A stretch of 64,000 nucleotides of DNA. Source: Rhizophagus irregularis. Taxonomy: Eukaryota > Glomeromycota > Glomeromycetes > Glomerales > Glomeraceae. The position numbers and the translations under genes were made by a program. This document shows positions 39,971 through 52,481 of this stretch, one piece after another. Under the pieces are notes generated by a model. The model searched no databases. It was not told the origin of the DNA and saw only the letters and a list, made by a program, of their open reading frames with translations. Numbering within the stretch: position 1 is the stretch's first letter; the number at the start of each line of letters is the position of its first letter. The stretch spans positions 4,712,001 through 4,776,000 of the forward strand of contig NC_089437.1 in assembly GCF_026210795.1 (NCBI RefSeq). The letters are read 5' to 3'.

Positions 39971-42791
39971 TTATTCTTTGTTTCTCCTACTGTTTCTACG
40001 TAATGAAAAATAGGCAAGAACACGCGCTACAATACAGAAACCTATTAATACCAATAGGTTAACATACCAAGGTAAATCATCTAATCCTTCACTCTGTAGT
40101 ATAGAAACACCGGAAATATTTGACATTGGACCATTATCTCCTAAATCACACATACTAACTTCTCCAGGAGGTAATTCTCCTGGTCTAGCACATCTAAATT
40201 GAGCTTTTGGTGTATCAAATTGAATTTGCATAAGCAAAGAATACGAGTATTTTACGAATGACTATAATAAAAAAAAAAAGAGAAATTGTTAATATTGTTT
40301 GGTTTGATATTTTTTTTTTTCTAACAATATGATTTATAATAATTCGGACTACTTACAAGATATTTTAACCAACTTAAGCCCATTGGTAAATGTTTTATAT
40401 AAAATCCACCTAATAACATAGATGCAAGCATAAATACCATACTAACAGCTATATTCAATAGGAAAAAAAAATCAGTTAATTAGATATATTACAATTAGAA
40501 TTTATAAAATTAAAATATTTAAAATAATACTTACATATACTTTTTTGTACGTTCAATAAAGTTGCACCAAAGAAATAACCGAAACTCTGAGAAGTTACTG
40601 TACCAAGTAAAATTACTATTAAATAAGCTACAAATCTGCCGAAATCTGGTAATAAATTTGCTGCCCAATATACTGGGATAGTAAATAATGCAGGATTAAA
40701 CATGACTAAAGGTAATTCGGCGATTTGTTTGGATAAGTAATATGATAATAAACGATAAGATCGTGATTGTCGTTCTTTCGATAACATGACTAAATCCAAT
40801 GGGAAAGATGATACAGCTCCAATCATTGGATGGAATGACCAAAATACACCACAGAAGAAAATCTATAATAAAATCAACAAGAAATTTAGAATAAATGACT
40901 TTTTTTTTTTAAAAAAAAAGAATTTTATATTATCTATACTCACACTTCCAACACGATCAGCTATGTTAGTTTCAGCGAAAGGAATTTGAAGCCAAACTAT
41001 AAGACAAATTATAGCCAAAGCAATAGTTTGAAATATATCAACTCTTGATAAAATAACACTTCTACTTTGTTTAAAGGTTCTTTGGGTAAGAATTGAGACT
41101 TGTTGTAAAAATGTAGCTTCCCAACGACGTGTACTTGTTACCGGAGCATTTAATATGGTATTACTTAATTGATTATCAGTTCGCGATCTTCGAGAATACT
41201 TTTCGATTGCTTGTTTTCCGGTTGGATCATCACGAATGCTATGCGCATATCCATTTATTAATTTTTGCTTGATTGTATTATCGTTCAAAAGTTCCACTAT
41301 AATAATAAAAAGAAGAATGTTATATATATATTAAAAAAATTATAAATGTAAATGCTTATAATAAAAAATAATACATACATATATAATCAGCAGGATTGAA
41401 ATTAGGGTGACATTTATATCCCTGATCAGCAAGGTAATCCACCACACCAGCTCTTTCACCAAAATAGACCATATGACCATCAGCCATTAACATTAATTTA
41501 TCAAAAGATTCAAATACTTGAGATGAAGGTTGATGGATAACCATAATAATGGTTTTCTTTTGTTTAACAGCGAATTCTTTAAGAATTTTCGTAAGCTCAA
41601 GAGCCAATGAAGAATCTAATAATGAAATTAAAAAATTAATAAAAAAAAAATGAAGCGAATATTTCAAAGATTTCTATGATTACTCACCCAAACCAGATGT
41701 TGGTTCGTCTAGTAAAATGACACTTGGATCTGTTAATAGTTCAGATGCAATATTGGTTCGTTTTCTTTCTCCTCCCGATACACCACGAGTTCTATGGTCT
41801 CCTATTATCGTATTGGCACATTTCGACAAATTCAATAATGACATAGTGTTATCGACTTGTTTTAATTTATCACGTCGGGACATTTCACGTGGAAGACGTA
41901 ATCGAGCCTATTAAATTTGTGAATAAGAAAGAAAGAGAAATTTAATATATATATAATACGGACTATGGCGCAGCATTTCAGTTTTGCGCAGTAAAGTTTT
42001 AACTTACAGTGTAGCTGAGAGTCTCCTTTACAGTTAATTGAGGGAAAAAGATATCATCTTGAGTACAATAAGCAACAAATCTCTTTGATTTTTTTGTTGG
42101 CTTATGACCATTTAGAGTTACAGTTCCTTGAACTCCTTTACTTCCAACGCGATCACCAAGAAGATTTAACAAAGTGGTTTTACCGCAACCGGAAGGTCCC
42201 ATAATCGCGAGAATCTCACCTTTTTAAAATTGAAATGATTAATTATATAAGATTAATACTTTTTTTAGAAAATATATATATATATATATGTGTACAAAAT
42301 TCATAGATTAATTACCTGGATTAGCACAACCATGAATATTTTCTATTAGTGTTCGTACATGTTTACCAGATTCTAGTTTAGAATCAGAATTTCCCATTTT
42401 GTTCCACCAGGATGGTTTATTACTTTCTTCGGTTATAGAATAATTTACTCCATGCCATTCTACATAAACAGGATTCTTTGCGGATGTTGATCCTTTTTCA
42501 GTACTCTCTATTAATTCTGTCCTTTTTGCTGATCTTTCTAATTGAACTGAGAGATCATTAACACCATCATTTCCTGTCTAAAAAAGAGAATGAAAGAATG
42601 AAAGAAAGAATGAATGAATGAATGAACGAATTATCAATTTTTATTTTCTTTAATTATTATTATTTTTTTTTTAAAAAAAAAAGAGAAATAATAAATACCA
42701 TTGTTTTCTCATTTATGGCCGTTGACATAGAACTTGAACTTGAATCAACTTCAGTCACAGTAATAATTTGATCGTTTTCAATTTGTTCCAT
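39971..42791 (-). CDS. ABC transporter, G subfamily (half-transporter)
   Basis: Membrane exporter with the ABCG order: ATPase domain first, membrane domain second. Start 42791 ([12 protein letters not shown]), stop 39971. A Ser/Glu-rich N-terminus leads to [10 protein letters not shown], then Walker [18 protein letters not shown]-loop [18 protein letters not shown], signature [15 protein letters not shown], Walker [16 protein letters not shown]-loop [14 protein letters not shown], and the ABCG marker NPADY. The membrane half has the usual segments, for example [92 protein letters not shown], and a last helix [20 protein letters not shown] with a basic end RRNSRRNKE. An extracellular loop ([18 protein letters not shown]) precedes the last helix. 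Around nine exons. The substrate is unknown; half-size ABCG proteins dimerise. Confidence 0.93.
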
Positions 42792-44759
42792 TAAAATTTT
42801 TTTAATTTTGAAATTATTATTATTATTTATTTATTTGAACGATTATTTTTTGTTTTTTTTTAATTGATTAGAGGGAAGATTTTATTTTTTTTTTTAAAAA
42901 AAAAATTTTATGGAAAAAAAAACTGGAATGAAAAAATCCAAAGAAAATTCCAACTCCTTTTATATTTTTAAAAGCCAAAACTGTATTTTATTTTATTTTT
43001 TATATATTTTTATATTTTACTTTGTTAGAAAGACGATAAGTAACACACGGGAAAAAATTCATCATCTTGGATCGTAGCACATTTGATAAAATAATAGAAA
43101 AAAAAAATAGGAATCAATCTTTTAATTGTTAAAAAGATTTCAATTTTTTATAATAATTAATATAAAAAAAAAAGGAATTAAATAAATAAAGTTTAAAGAG
43201 GAGGCAATATAATTTTCCGGTGTAAATTTAAATTAATTGTACAACAAATAAACTCGAACTTTAGAATTTTTTAAATAAAATATACTATAAAAAAAATTTC
43301 TCAAATTTATTCGGAAAAATTATACCCGATATATAGATTTTATCCAGATAATACTGAATAAGGAAATATATTAATTGATCATTTCAACGTCATCTTTCAT
43401 TATACATAGAAATCAAGCCATTTTCAAGCCGCTTTATTTGCTTTTTTGAATCTTATAATATATATGAAATCGTGTTTATATTCCGAAGGAAAAAAAGAAA
43501 TATTATTTCTACAATGATACTAAATTTGAATATAAAACAATGTTCTAGATTTACATCATACTTACCATATTAGTGAAATTATTGAAAGCAAGGCGTAGTA
43601 AGTAATTAGCGCCCAACTCCGCAGTACATAAAAATTACAAATCATTTCGCGTCATTTCCTCAAAAAAGGAACCATTGCCGAAATACTGCGCAAACCGGAT
43701 TCGGATAAATTATTTTTCTCAAAAAATGGTCGGCATTGATTGAAGCCGAAAATACAAACGTTTAAAATGTATATTATTATCTTTTTTAACTAATACTAAT
43801 TCGATTTTTTATCTTTTCCTTTAAGAAAAATTTAAACCAATAATAACCAAAAATGACAAAATCATTCATGAATAATGAATGAGAATTTTATTATATTATA
43901 AAAAAAAATCTACAATGGTATTCTAAATACTTTGCTATTTCTTTGCGCAGTTATTTCATTGCGCAGTTAATATGAATCCGTTCTTGATATTATCGCGCCT
44001 CGGCCGCTTCGTCCTCCTCTTATTTAGTTGAACAAAAAATGTTGATGCATAATTTCGATTACATCTTGCATATTTGTTATTAATATATCCTTTTAGTTGG
44101 TAAGTTTGCCAAGAAAAGGGAGTATTAAAATATACAATATATATATATATATACTGTGTAATGTGTGTGTACAGTATATAATGCACAACACATATGTATT
44201 TACATATACTATATATCCATTTTGTACATTTTTTATATATATACTGTATATATAAAACGGTAGATTATTATGCTCTTCCGATCCGAAGATATATTTGTTT
44301 GTCAGTTATGTACGAATTAAATTAAATTCTTTTGTTTTTTTTTTCTTTTTTTTTTACATCTGTTACATCTGATAAAAACCAACGTATTACGTATAACAAA
44401 ATTTTGACATGTTTTCGCGACATTTTTTCTTTATTAGTTCAAACTCTATCTTCAACAAATAATATTAAATTATTCTAAATTTGATTATTAATATTTCTTT
44501 TTCGAATTTTTCGGTTGATTTTCATATAATTTATCCGATCCGATCGGGAAATTATTTACGAATTTTAATTATCATTTTCCATTTTTGGATTGATTATCAT
44601 GAAAATTTTGATTTCTAAGCAAAAATCTATTGTGCGGTCAAATTGCAAGAAAAAAAAACAGTGAATAAAGGAATATTCTTATTATTTATGATTATTGCTC
44701 TTCTAATATTTTTTTCCGATGAAATTGTAACGTCATATGTTTAGTTATATAAAGTAAAT
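42792..44759. other. ABCG upstream region, no gene seen
   Basis: A/T-runs near 42850-42910 fit a 5' UTR. Farther out, 'tgcgcag' recurs at about 43687, 43945 and 43961, and simple TA/TG repeats occur at 44140-44250. Nothing recognisable as coding. Confidence 0.45.
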
Positions 44760-45640
44760 TACCGTTTTCATCCTAAAATTCCCCAACAATTTCGTCCATT
44801 ACTACAAATCTAGATTGACCTCTTGAATTGTATTTAGTGTGTTTAAAGTAGGTGTTAAAGTAGCATACCAAAATTCTCCCTACAATACTTCTTTTCCAAT
44901 ATAATTTGGAGATGCTTGAAAAAATAAATCGCTGATCGATCTATTAATAGTAATTTTAGTAATTTTAGTAATTTTCATTTTTTATTATTATTAAAAAAAG
45001 CTGTATAAAAAATGCTCTAATAAAATAATATCTAATTTTCTATTATCAGTCAATTTCTTGATCTTTAAATTTTTGATTGGTGTATCTATTATCTAATAAT
45101 ATTTTCATGATTACCCATAGTAGTAATTAATTTTAGGAATTCACAATCTGATTGAGCTACATCGAATGAAATTATTTATATCACCGAATATTACTGTAGC
45201 TTCAATATATAGCCCTTTATTTAAAGAAAAAAATGATAAATATATATGAAAACTTTTTACAGATTTTTAAGAAACCTTACCAGTTGTTTAAATACAACAT
45301 GCACAATCGATTCAATTAATTTCAATAACACAAGGTCCTGGTAAACTTCTATTTATGAAATATGAAGTGGATGTGAATGAATGTTTCTAAAATGGTGCGT
45401 GAATGCATTTAAAATCATTATATTAAAATTTTATAAAAAAATATAAAAATATAAAAAAATATACTGATGTCTAAGAAATCTCAATTATTACTACTCCATA
45501 ATCAAAATTCATACCTACACGTTGAACTGAACCAAATTTACGTTTCCTTTATATTCTAATTTAATAGCCTCGTCAAAAACAAACGAAGAAATCACTTTCG
45601 TCTCATTCATATCTTCAGTTCAATGTTATCTACTATATGC
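44760..45640 (-). pseudogene. Decayed protein-coding gene of unknown family
   Basis: Minus-strand fragments read as protein but are broken by many stops and frame changes. Examples are MNETKVISSFVFDEAIKLEY near 45600-45540, then in another frame FGSVQRVGMNFDYGVVIIEI near 45530-45470, SLPGPCVIEIN near 45345, FDVAQSDCEFLKLITTMGN near 45170-45110, and QSRFVVMDEIVGEF near 44812-44770. I do not recognise the family. Blocks separated by spacers suggest a former multi-exon gene. The adjacent MITE-like palindrome begins right at its 5' side. Confidence 0.4.
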
Positions 45641-45645
45641 GTATC

Positions 45646-45884
45646 CCTATAAAAAAGGAATGTTCAGAAAACATACATAAAATAAACATAAAATGTACAT
45701 TATACATAAAATGTCTATAGAATGTCCATAGAATACATAGGATATATGCAAAGGGGCTTTTTTGTACATTTTATATACAGTGAGCCCATTTTGTATATTT
45801 TTTATATATTTTATGGACATTCTATAGACATTTTATGTATATTGTATATTTTACGTATATATTCTAAACATTCCTTTTTTATAG
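45646..45884. mobile_element. MITE-like long palindrome (about 240 bp)
   Basis: The left side starts CTATAAAAAAGGAATGTT and the right side, read from the other strand, starts the same. Arms of about 90-100 bp share blocks such as ACATAAAATGTCTATAGAATG and meet around 45,760-45,785 (AAAGGGGCT / AGCCCATTT). A TA lies just outside each end (45642-45643 and 45887-45888), which fits a Tc1/mariner-type TA duplication. It has no coding capacity. Confidence 0.7.
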
Positions 45885-45889
45885 GTATG

Positions 45890-47600
45890 TGTGTATTTTT
45901 TTAATATCATCTTGTACAATGGCAGAAACTTGGCAGAAATTACTGTTAACATTAATAATTTACAGCGATTTGTTTTTTTCTTTTATGACGAAAAAAATGA
46001 AGATATTTGGTTGTAAATTATTAACCATTGTGAAAAAATACGTTTGTATGACATAGATCAATGAATGCTCGAAAAGGTTTCTACAATGACAATATAATGA
46101 ATTAGGATTTTTGTTTTCCACATTGTTTTCTATGTACGGTATGAAATGTTACCTTTATTGAATTACAACTATCATGTCGTTTTTTTCTTGACATTGTACT
46201 GATTTTAAGACTCTTGCTTCTAATTTACTTTCATATTAGTTATATATTAAAAGTTGAAAAAATACTTTTTTGATAAAAAAATACTTTCCCAATTTCATGC
46301 TAATAACATAATATTATGATATATGGCATTACGGTTACAACACTTGCCATAATGCTATAATCTGGTTGTAAGCGATTCAAACTTTAAAAAGTAATTCAAC
46401 AACCGGATGGCAATACTCAACATTATTATTCAAACAATGATTATATTCCGCGATTACAAAGTTTGACACACAACCTTATCATTATATATTATTTCGGCTA
46501 TAATTTGTAATGAAATTTCTTTGATTCATCCCGTAATTTTGTAATGAATTTCTTTCGATTCGCCAAGATATAACGATCTGCTAATCTACTGGATCACGAA
46601 TTGGCAATTTATACGATCGGCAAATTTATACTAATTACGAATTGGAATTCAATAAGAATTAGCGAATTTATACGAGAATTTACACGAGTTAGTGAATTCA
46701 TACGAATTCGCGAATTTTACGAATTTGTGAATTTATATGAATTTGCGAATTTATAACGAATTGGCGATCGATATAAGAAATAAAAGTTATATTGCAACGT
46801 CTAACAAATAAAAGTTATATTGCGATATCAAATATATCTCCGATTATATCAAAATTTTATTTTAATATATTGTCCTTTTTACAGATATTATATAATTTTA
46901 CTCATTTATACTATTATAGTATTATTACTAATGCTAATTGATGATCATCTATTCTAATAAGCGAGGTTAAATTATGTAAGCAAGAAATAATTGAGAATAT
47001 TGGATCAAAAAAGGATTTCTCAGGGTTATCTTCATGATCTTTTACCGATTGTTTACAATGTTTAAATGTTTACCTTATAATAATAATTTTTTTTTTTTGT
47101 GTCATGATTTTGTAATGTTTTCTAATGATTAATGAGTGAACGTTGAATGAATACCATAAAACGGGATTCATTAAACAGCTAATAAAATTTCGGTATTACC
47201 TTTAAAAATAAAGGGTATAATTCAATTAAAGTTTAGTTTTTTTTTTACTTTTAACAAATTATAACAAGGTGTAACCGATTACAAGGGAGCCAGGGGTGAG
47301 ATATTATTTATTTATTTATTATTAAACGTTTTGTTATCTCTCTCATTTCAATGGTTAAATTTATTTCTTTTTTTATTTGTTATTTTGATAGATTATCATA
47401 TTAGGAAAGTACCAACATTTGAATCGTAAGAACAATCAAAAAAAAAAAAAAATTAAAAATTTTTTTTTGTGTAAATGATTATCTCCGTCAAATATTTTAA
47501 TATAGTAAATTAAACAAGGTAAAATTTTTTTTTTCCGGAAATTTTATTTTTCATTTTTGGTATAATATATAATATATATATATGTATGTATTTTATGTAT
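45890..47600. other. Intergenic region before the Kelch array
   Basis: No gene supported. It holds a degenerate repeat at about 46600-46760 and long T-runs around 47,087 and 47,455. Confidence 0.45.
46600..46760. repeat. Degenerate GAATTTATACGAATT tandem repeat
   Basis: Units resembling 'gcgaatttatacgaatt' recur about eight times with variations ('gaattggc', 'gagttagt', 'gaattcgc'). The block is AT-rich and partly palindromic because of GAATTC cores. Probably a slippage-derived minisatellite. Confidence 0.6.
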
Positions 47601-47859
47601 TTTTTTAACTTTAACTAAATAAATGATGAAACTCCGGTTCGTTAGAAAATAATTGAAGTTAAAATTCATTAAAGTTAAAATAATAATAAATAATAAATAT
47701 TTTTTTTATGAAATGATATTTAATATTTTTTTTATATACAAATAAATAAAAAATTTTTATTTTTTATTTTTTATTTTTTATTTTTTAATTTATTCCTAAT
47801 TCCTAATTCCTCATAATTCCAAATTCAATAATTCTATAATTCTTTTTATTATTGTTATT

Positions 47860-49328
47860 TTAATAACTACTTCCGGATGCTCTGGATGATATTTCTAAAT
47901 CACTTTTTACATTTTCACCATTATCAGGAATTGGAAAAGTTGTTTCATTTAATGATTTTTTACGTCTTTTTATAAAAAAGAAAATACTTAATGATGTAAT
48001 ACAAATCATACCTAAAACACCAAATACTACACCAATTATAATTCTTGTATTATTTTTATTGTTATATTGTTGTTGTTGTCGAGGTAGTGGTATAGCAGCA
48101 TCAGAATCAAAATAAGTGGTCCAAGTATAATTTGAAGGATCACCGATATCAAGTAAAAGTACATCACTTTCACCTTCTTCCCTATAATTAAAATCTAAAC
48201 CAGGACCAGAACCTAAATAAAGGATAGTATTAAAACATTATAAATAACGTAATTTTATTTTTTCTTAAAAAATCGATCAACAATTCAAATTTATTTTTTT
48301 TTCACTTACCAAATGCTATGACCATATATTTTCCAATTACATTGGCAGTATGATCAAAACGTTTCATGATGGGACCTTTTCCTGAAACATTTGGTTCAGA
48401 CCAATTATAATTTGTGGTATCCAGTACATATAACATTTTATTATCAATATCAACACCACAAAAAACGATTATTCTAAAACCATCTAATCCAAGTACAGAA
48501 GATATACCATTATCACCTTTTGGGATAGAACCAGTAGTAGGTTTACTTGCCCAAGTACTATTATTAGTATAATATAAATATACCGTACTAAAACCATCAG
48601 TGAAGTTTGTACCATCAGATCCCTTTCCACCCATATAAACTATTATATCATTTAGTAATAAAGTAGCGGAATATTCAACTCTTAACATCCTAGTATATAT
48701 ATCATGATAATTTAGTACACAAGATGAATTTATTGTATCAAAAATAAACATTCCTCCATTACGTTTTGCATTTTGAAGAGTTGTAAAATTAAAACCGGCA
48801 AGTAAATATATTTTACCATTACGATCAGTTATAGGTTTCATTTTATTTCTACCAATAGGTATATCACCTGTTATATTTGGTTGGGAAAGACTATTCCATG
48901 AATAATCACTTGTATTAAAAGTTAGAACTGGAGGTAATGTTTTATCAAGTTCATTATTTATTATTTATAAAATATATTGTATCATTATTATTACCACCAT
49001 AACTCGCTGCTACACCTCCAGAAAGCACGGATGAAAAATTGTTCAAAGGAAGATTTTTATTATCTTTTATTGCAGTCCATGGTAATTTTGAAGTATCAAA
49101 AGGTTTTGATACATCAAGATAAAAAAATCTATCATCTGGATATAGATTATATGTACTTTCAATCGTATCAGAAAATGAATTATCTCTGAATCCACCAAAA
49201 ATATAAAGTTTTTTATCGACAAGAATTGAGCTATGTAATAAACGAACTTTAGGTAATGTAGGTATTGATAATTCAGATTTCACTATCGTTAAAATTTGAA
49301 GTAATAATAATAGTCTAAAATTAAACAT
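47860..49328 (-). pseudogene. Kelch-TM gene copy A, frameshifted
   Basis: Exon 1 is 48310-49328 and exon 2 is 47860-48212. It encodes signal peptide MFNFRLLLLLQILTIVKS, Kelch blades (KKLYIFGG, KIYLLAGF, IVYMGGKG, FRIIVFCG), then a juxtamembrane segment (GESDVLLLDIGDPSNYTWTT), a transmembrane helix (IIIGVVFGVLGMICITSLSI) and the cytoplasmic FFFIKRRKKS tail ending SSRASGSSY. Compared with copy B it has a 7-base duplication at about 48958 (attatttattattta), which shifts the frame after DTIYFINN. Without it exon lengths would sum to 455 codons. It therefore encodes only a secreted 124-residue N-terminal fragment, unless the shift is an assembly error. Otherwise it is nearly identical to copy B. 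Confidence 0.88.
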
Positions 49329-51010
49329 TTTTTTTTTTTAAAAAAAATGGGGGATAGATGTTTATTTAATATTTGGCTTTCTAGTTTCCATTTTCAAATA
49401 AGCTTTTGAAAATATTAAATCACATGCCAGTGGTTTATTTTGAACATATAATAAATATATTTTTTGATTCATAAAAAAGGTACAATTTTAGTAATCTGGG
49501 TACTTTGCTTTGTACATTTTTACTTATAAGGAATTGGTCTATTTGACCATTGGTCTATAAAGGTCTGGTTCGCAGTGAAAATATGCAATTGTATGTAAGA
49601 ATACTTTATTACAATGGTTTTTTTTGGAGATTTTACTGCGTATTTTTTATTATCCCATCAGATCTAAGATTTATTAGAGTCAATTCGTATTGTATATATT
49701 ACGTATTATAACATGGTTTTATTTAATCTTTTGAGACCATTAAATAATTTTTTGAAATAAAAACGTACTAATTATCAAAATTATCTAGGGAAAGTAAAAA
49801 AAAAAAAGTTCAAAAAAGTGGAATTAATACAAATTATTTATCTAGAAAAAAAAGTTTTTTTTTTTAATTTCGTAATAAATTTCTTTCTTTCCTAATATTA
49901 GTCTTTGTTTCGATTCATTTCTTGATCTTGTCATATTTTTTCTCATTAGAACCAAAAAAAATTCTTAACCTAGTCTTTTCATTTAAATTGAGAGAATTTA
50001 TTTTATCGGTTACAATTGTTTCATCTGAAAATCCACGAGCAATTAGACTATTGGTTGGAAAAATAAGCAAAATATTTAAATTCTAATTCCCTCCTTAATG
50101 ACATTTGCGTCAATGACTTTTTGCTTCAATTTGGAATTTTTTTAAAATCTTGAATTTCGCAGATGTCTGAAAAAAAGTATTATTATAATTGAAATTATTG
50201 AAATTGATTTTTTTTTTACGAATTGGTTGAAGACTCCTATTTGTTAGTCCGAACTCCGAAATAAGGTTTGATATGCGCAAAAGTGTCATTCTTGATATAT
50301 AAAGAACAAAATAAATATATATCTATCAAGAATCATACTATAAACATGTCAAGAATGATATTGTTGCTTCGCATGTGATACTGTAACGAAAAACTTTAAT
50401 TGGCTTATAACGCCCTGTAATCATTTTTCTAAAAATTTTTATGGGGACGGTTTCCGTTTCCTATGTAGTAGATAGGATTTTAACTCTATTAACGGAATCT
50501 AAATAAGAAGAGAAAGCATGTAATCACGGATTTGTAAGGTATGTTTTCATGGGATATTTCAACATTTTGAACATGTGAAATATTTTGTACATTTCTAATA
50601 TTTGGAATATTTGGAATATGTTGAATAATTGGCATCACGAAAACTACAAACTCCATGATTCTTTTTCATCCAATTTTTTGTCTGCAAAATTTTCAATAAA
50701 GACTTGACTTCCTTTTATTTTCTTTTCATTGGATAATCATACGTATGTAATTTAATGTATTTTTAACTTTAGTTAAATAAATGATGAAACTCCGGTTCGT
50801 TAGAAAATAATTGAAGTTAAAATTCATTAAAGTTAAAATAATAATAAATATTAAATATTTTTTTTATGAAATGATATTTAATATTTTTTTTATATACAAA
50901 TAAATAAAAAATTTTTATTTTTTATTTTTTATTTTTTAATTTATTCCTAATTCCTAATTCCTCATAATTCCAAATTCAATAATTCTATAATTCTTTTTAT
51001 TATTATTATT
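49329..51010. other. Spacer between Kelch copies A and B
   Basis: Repeated, with small changes, at 52482-53872 and in part at 55724-57152. It contains a foldback around 50287-50365 (TCATTCTTGA ... TCAAGAATGA) and a GAATATTT-rich stretch at about 50570-50630. No gene seen; it must hold the promoter of copy B or A depending on unit phase. Confidence 0.6.
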
Positions 51011-52481
51011 TTAATAACTACTTCCGGATGCTCTGGATGATATTTCTAAATCACTTTTTACATTTTCACCATTATCAGGAATTGGAAAAGTTGTTTCATT
51101 TAATGATTTTTTACGTCTTTTTATAAAAAAGAAAATACTTAATGATGTAATACAAATCATACCTAAAACACCAAATACTACACCAATTATAATTCTTATA
51201 TTATTTTTATTGTTATATTGTTGTTGAGGTAGTTGTTGAGGTGGTATAGCAGCATCAGGATCAAAATAATCGGTCCAAATATAATTTGAAGAATTACCAA
51301 TATCAAGTAAAAGTACATCACTTTCACCAATGTTTCTATATGTAAAATTAAAATTAGTACCAGAACCTTAAAAAAATATATATGTATATAAATAAAGAAT
51401 AGTATTAAAATATTATAAATAAGAAATAATGTAAAATAATTAATTGACAATTCAAATTTATTTTATTTTTTCACTTACCAAATGTTATGACCATATATTT
51501 TCCAATTACATTGGCAGTATGTTCTAAACGTTTCATGATGGGACCTTTTCCTGAAACATTTGGTTCGTACCAATTAGAATTTGTAGTATCCAATACATAT
51601 AACATTTTATTATCAATATCACCACCACCAAAAACAATTATTCTAAAACCATCTAATCCAAGTACAGAAGATATACCATTATCACCATTTGGGATAGAAC
51701 CAGCAGTAGATTGCCGTTCCCAATTACTATTATTAGTATTATATAAATATACCACACGAAAACCATCAGTGATGAGTGTACCATCAGATCCCTTTCCACC
51801 CATATAAACTATTTTACCATTTGGTAATAAAGTAGCGGAATATTCAACTCTTAACATACTAGTAAATATATCATAATCTAGTACACAAGATAAATTTATT
51901 GTATCAAAAATAAACATTCCTCCATTACGTTTTACATTTTGAAGAGTTGTAAAAGAAAAACCGGCAAGTAAATATATTTTACCATTACGATCAGTTATAG
52001 GTTTCATTTGATTTCTACCAATAGGTATATCACCTGTTATATTTGGTTGGAAAAGATTATTCCATGAATAATCACTTGTATTAAAAGTTAGAACTGGAGG
52101 TAATGTTTTATCGTGTTCATTATTTATAAAATATATTGTAACATTATTATTACCACCATAACTCGCTGCTACACCTCCAGAAAGCACGGAAGAAAAATTG
52201 TTCAAAGGAAGATTTTTATTATCTGCAGTCCATGGTAATTTTGAAGTATAAAAAGGTTTTGATACGTCAAGATAAAAAAATCTATCATCTGGACTTTGAT
52301 TATATGTACTTTCAATCGTATCAGAAAATGGATTATCTCTGAATCCACCAAAAATATAAAGTTTTTTATCGACAAGAATTGAGCTATGTAATAAACGAAC
52401 TTTAGGTAATGCAGGTATTGATAATTCAGATTTCACTATCGTTAAAATTTGAAGTAATAATAATAGTCTAAAATTAAACAT
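51011..52481 (-). CDS. Kelch-repeat membrane protein, copy B (intact)
   Basis: Exon 1 is 51479-52481 and exon 2 is 51011-51366, joined in phase through a GT-AG intron of 112 bp (TTTG|GTAAG...AAG|GTTCT) to 452 residues. The N-terminal signal peptide MFNFRLLLLLQILTIVKS is followed by about six Kelch/galactose-oxidase-like blades, each with a YIFGG-, LLAGF-, YMGGK- or VFGGG-type strand and a downstream Trp (NWERQS, NWYEPN). Exon 2 encodes a short stalk (QQLPQQQYNNKNN), one transmembrane helix (IIIGVVFGVLGMICITSLSI) and a tail beginning FFFIKRRKK. The topology is type I: Kelch propeller outside, about 40 residues inside. It is probably a cell-surface recognition or adhesion protein, but no ligand can be named. 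One of only two intact copies in the array. Confidence 0.92.

Noticed and set aside
46600-46760. Possible CRISPR-like array
   Set aside because: Repeats are imperfect and contiguous, without unique spacers of constant length, in a eukaryotic genome.
51487-51807. Plus-strand frame of 106 codons, also seen at 54464 and 60510
   Set aside because: Antisense shadow of the conserved Kelch exon; it recurs only because the gene is duplicated.
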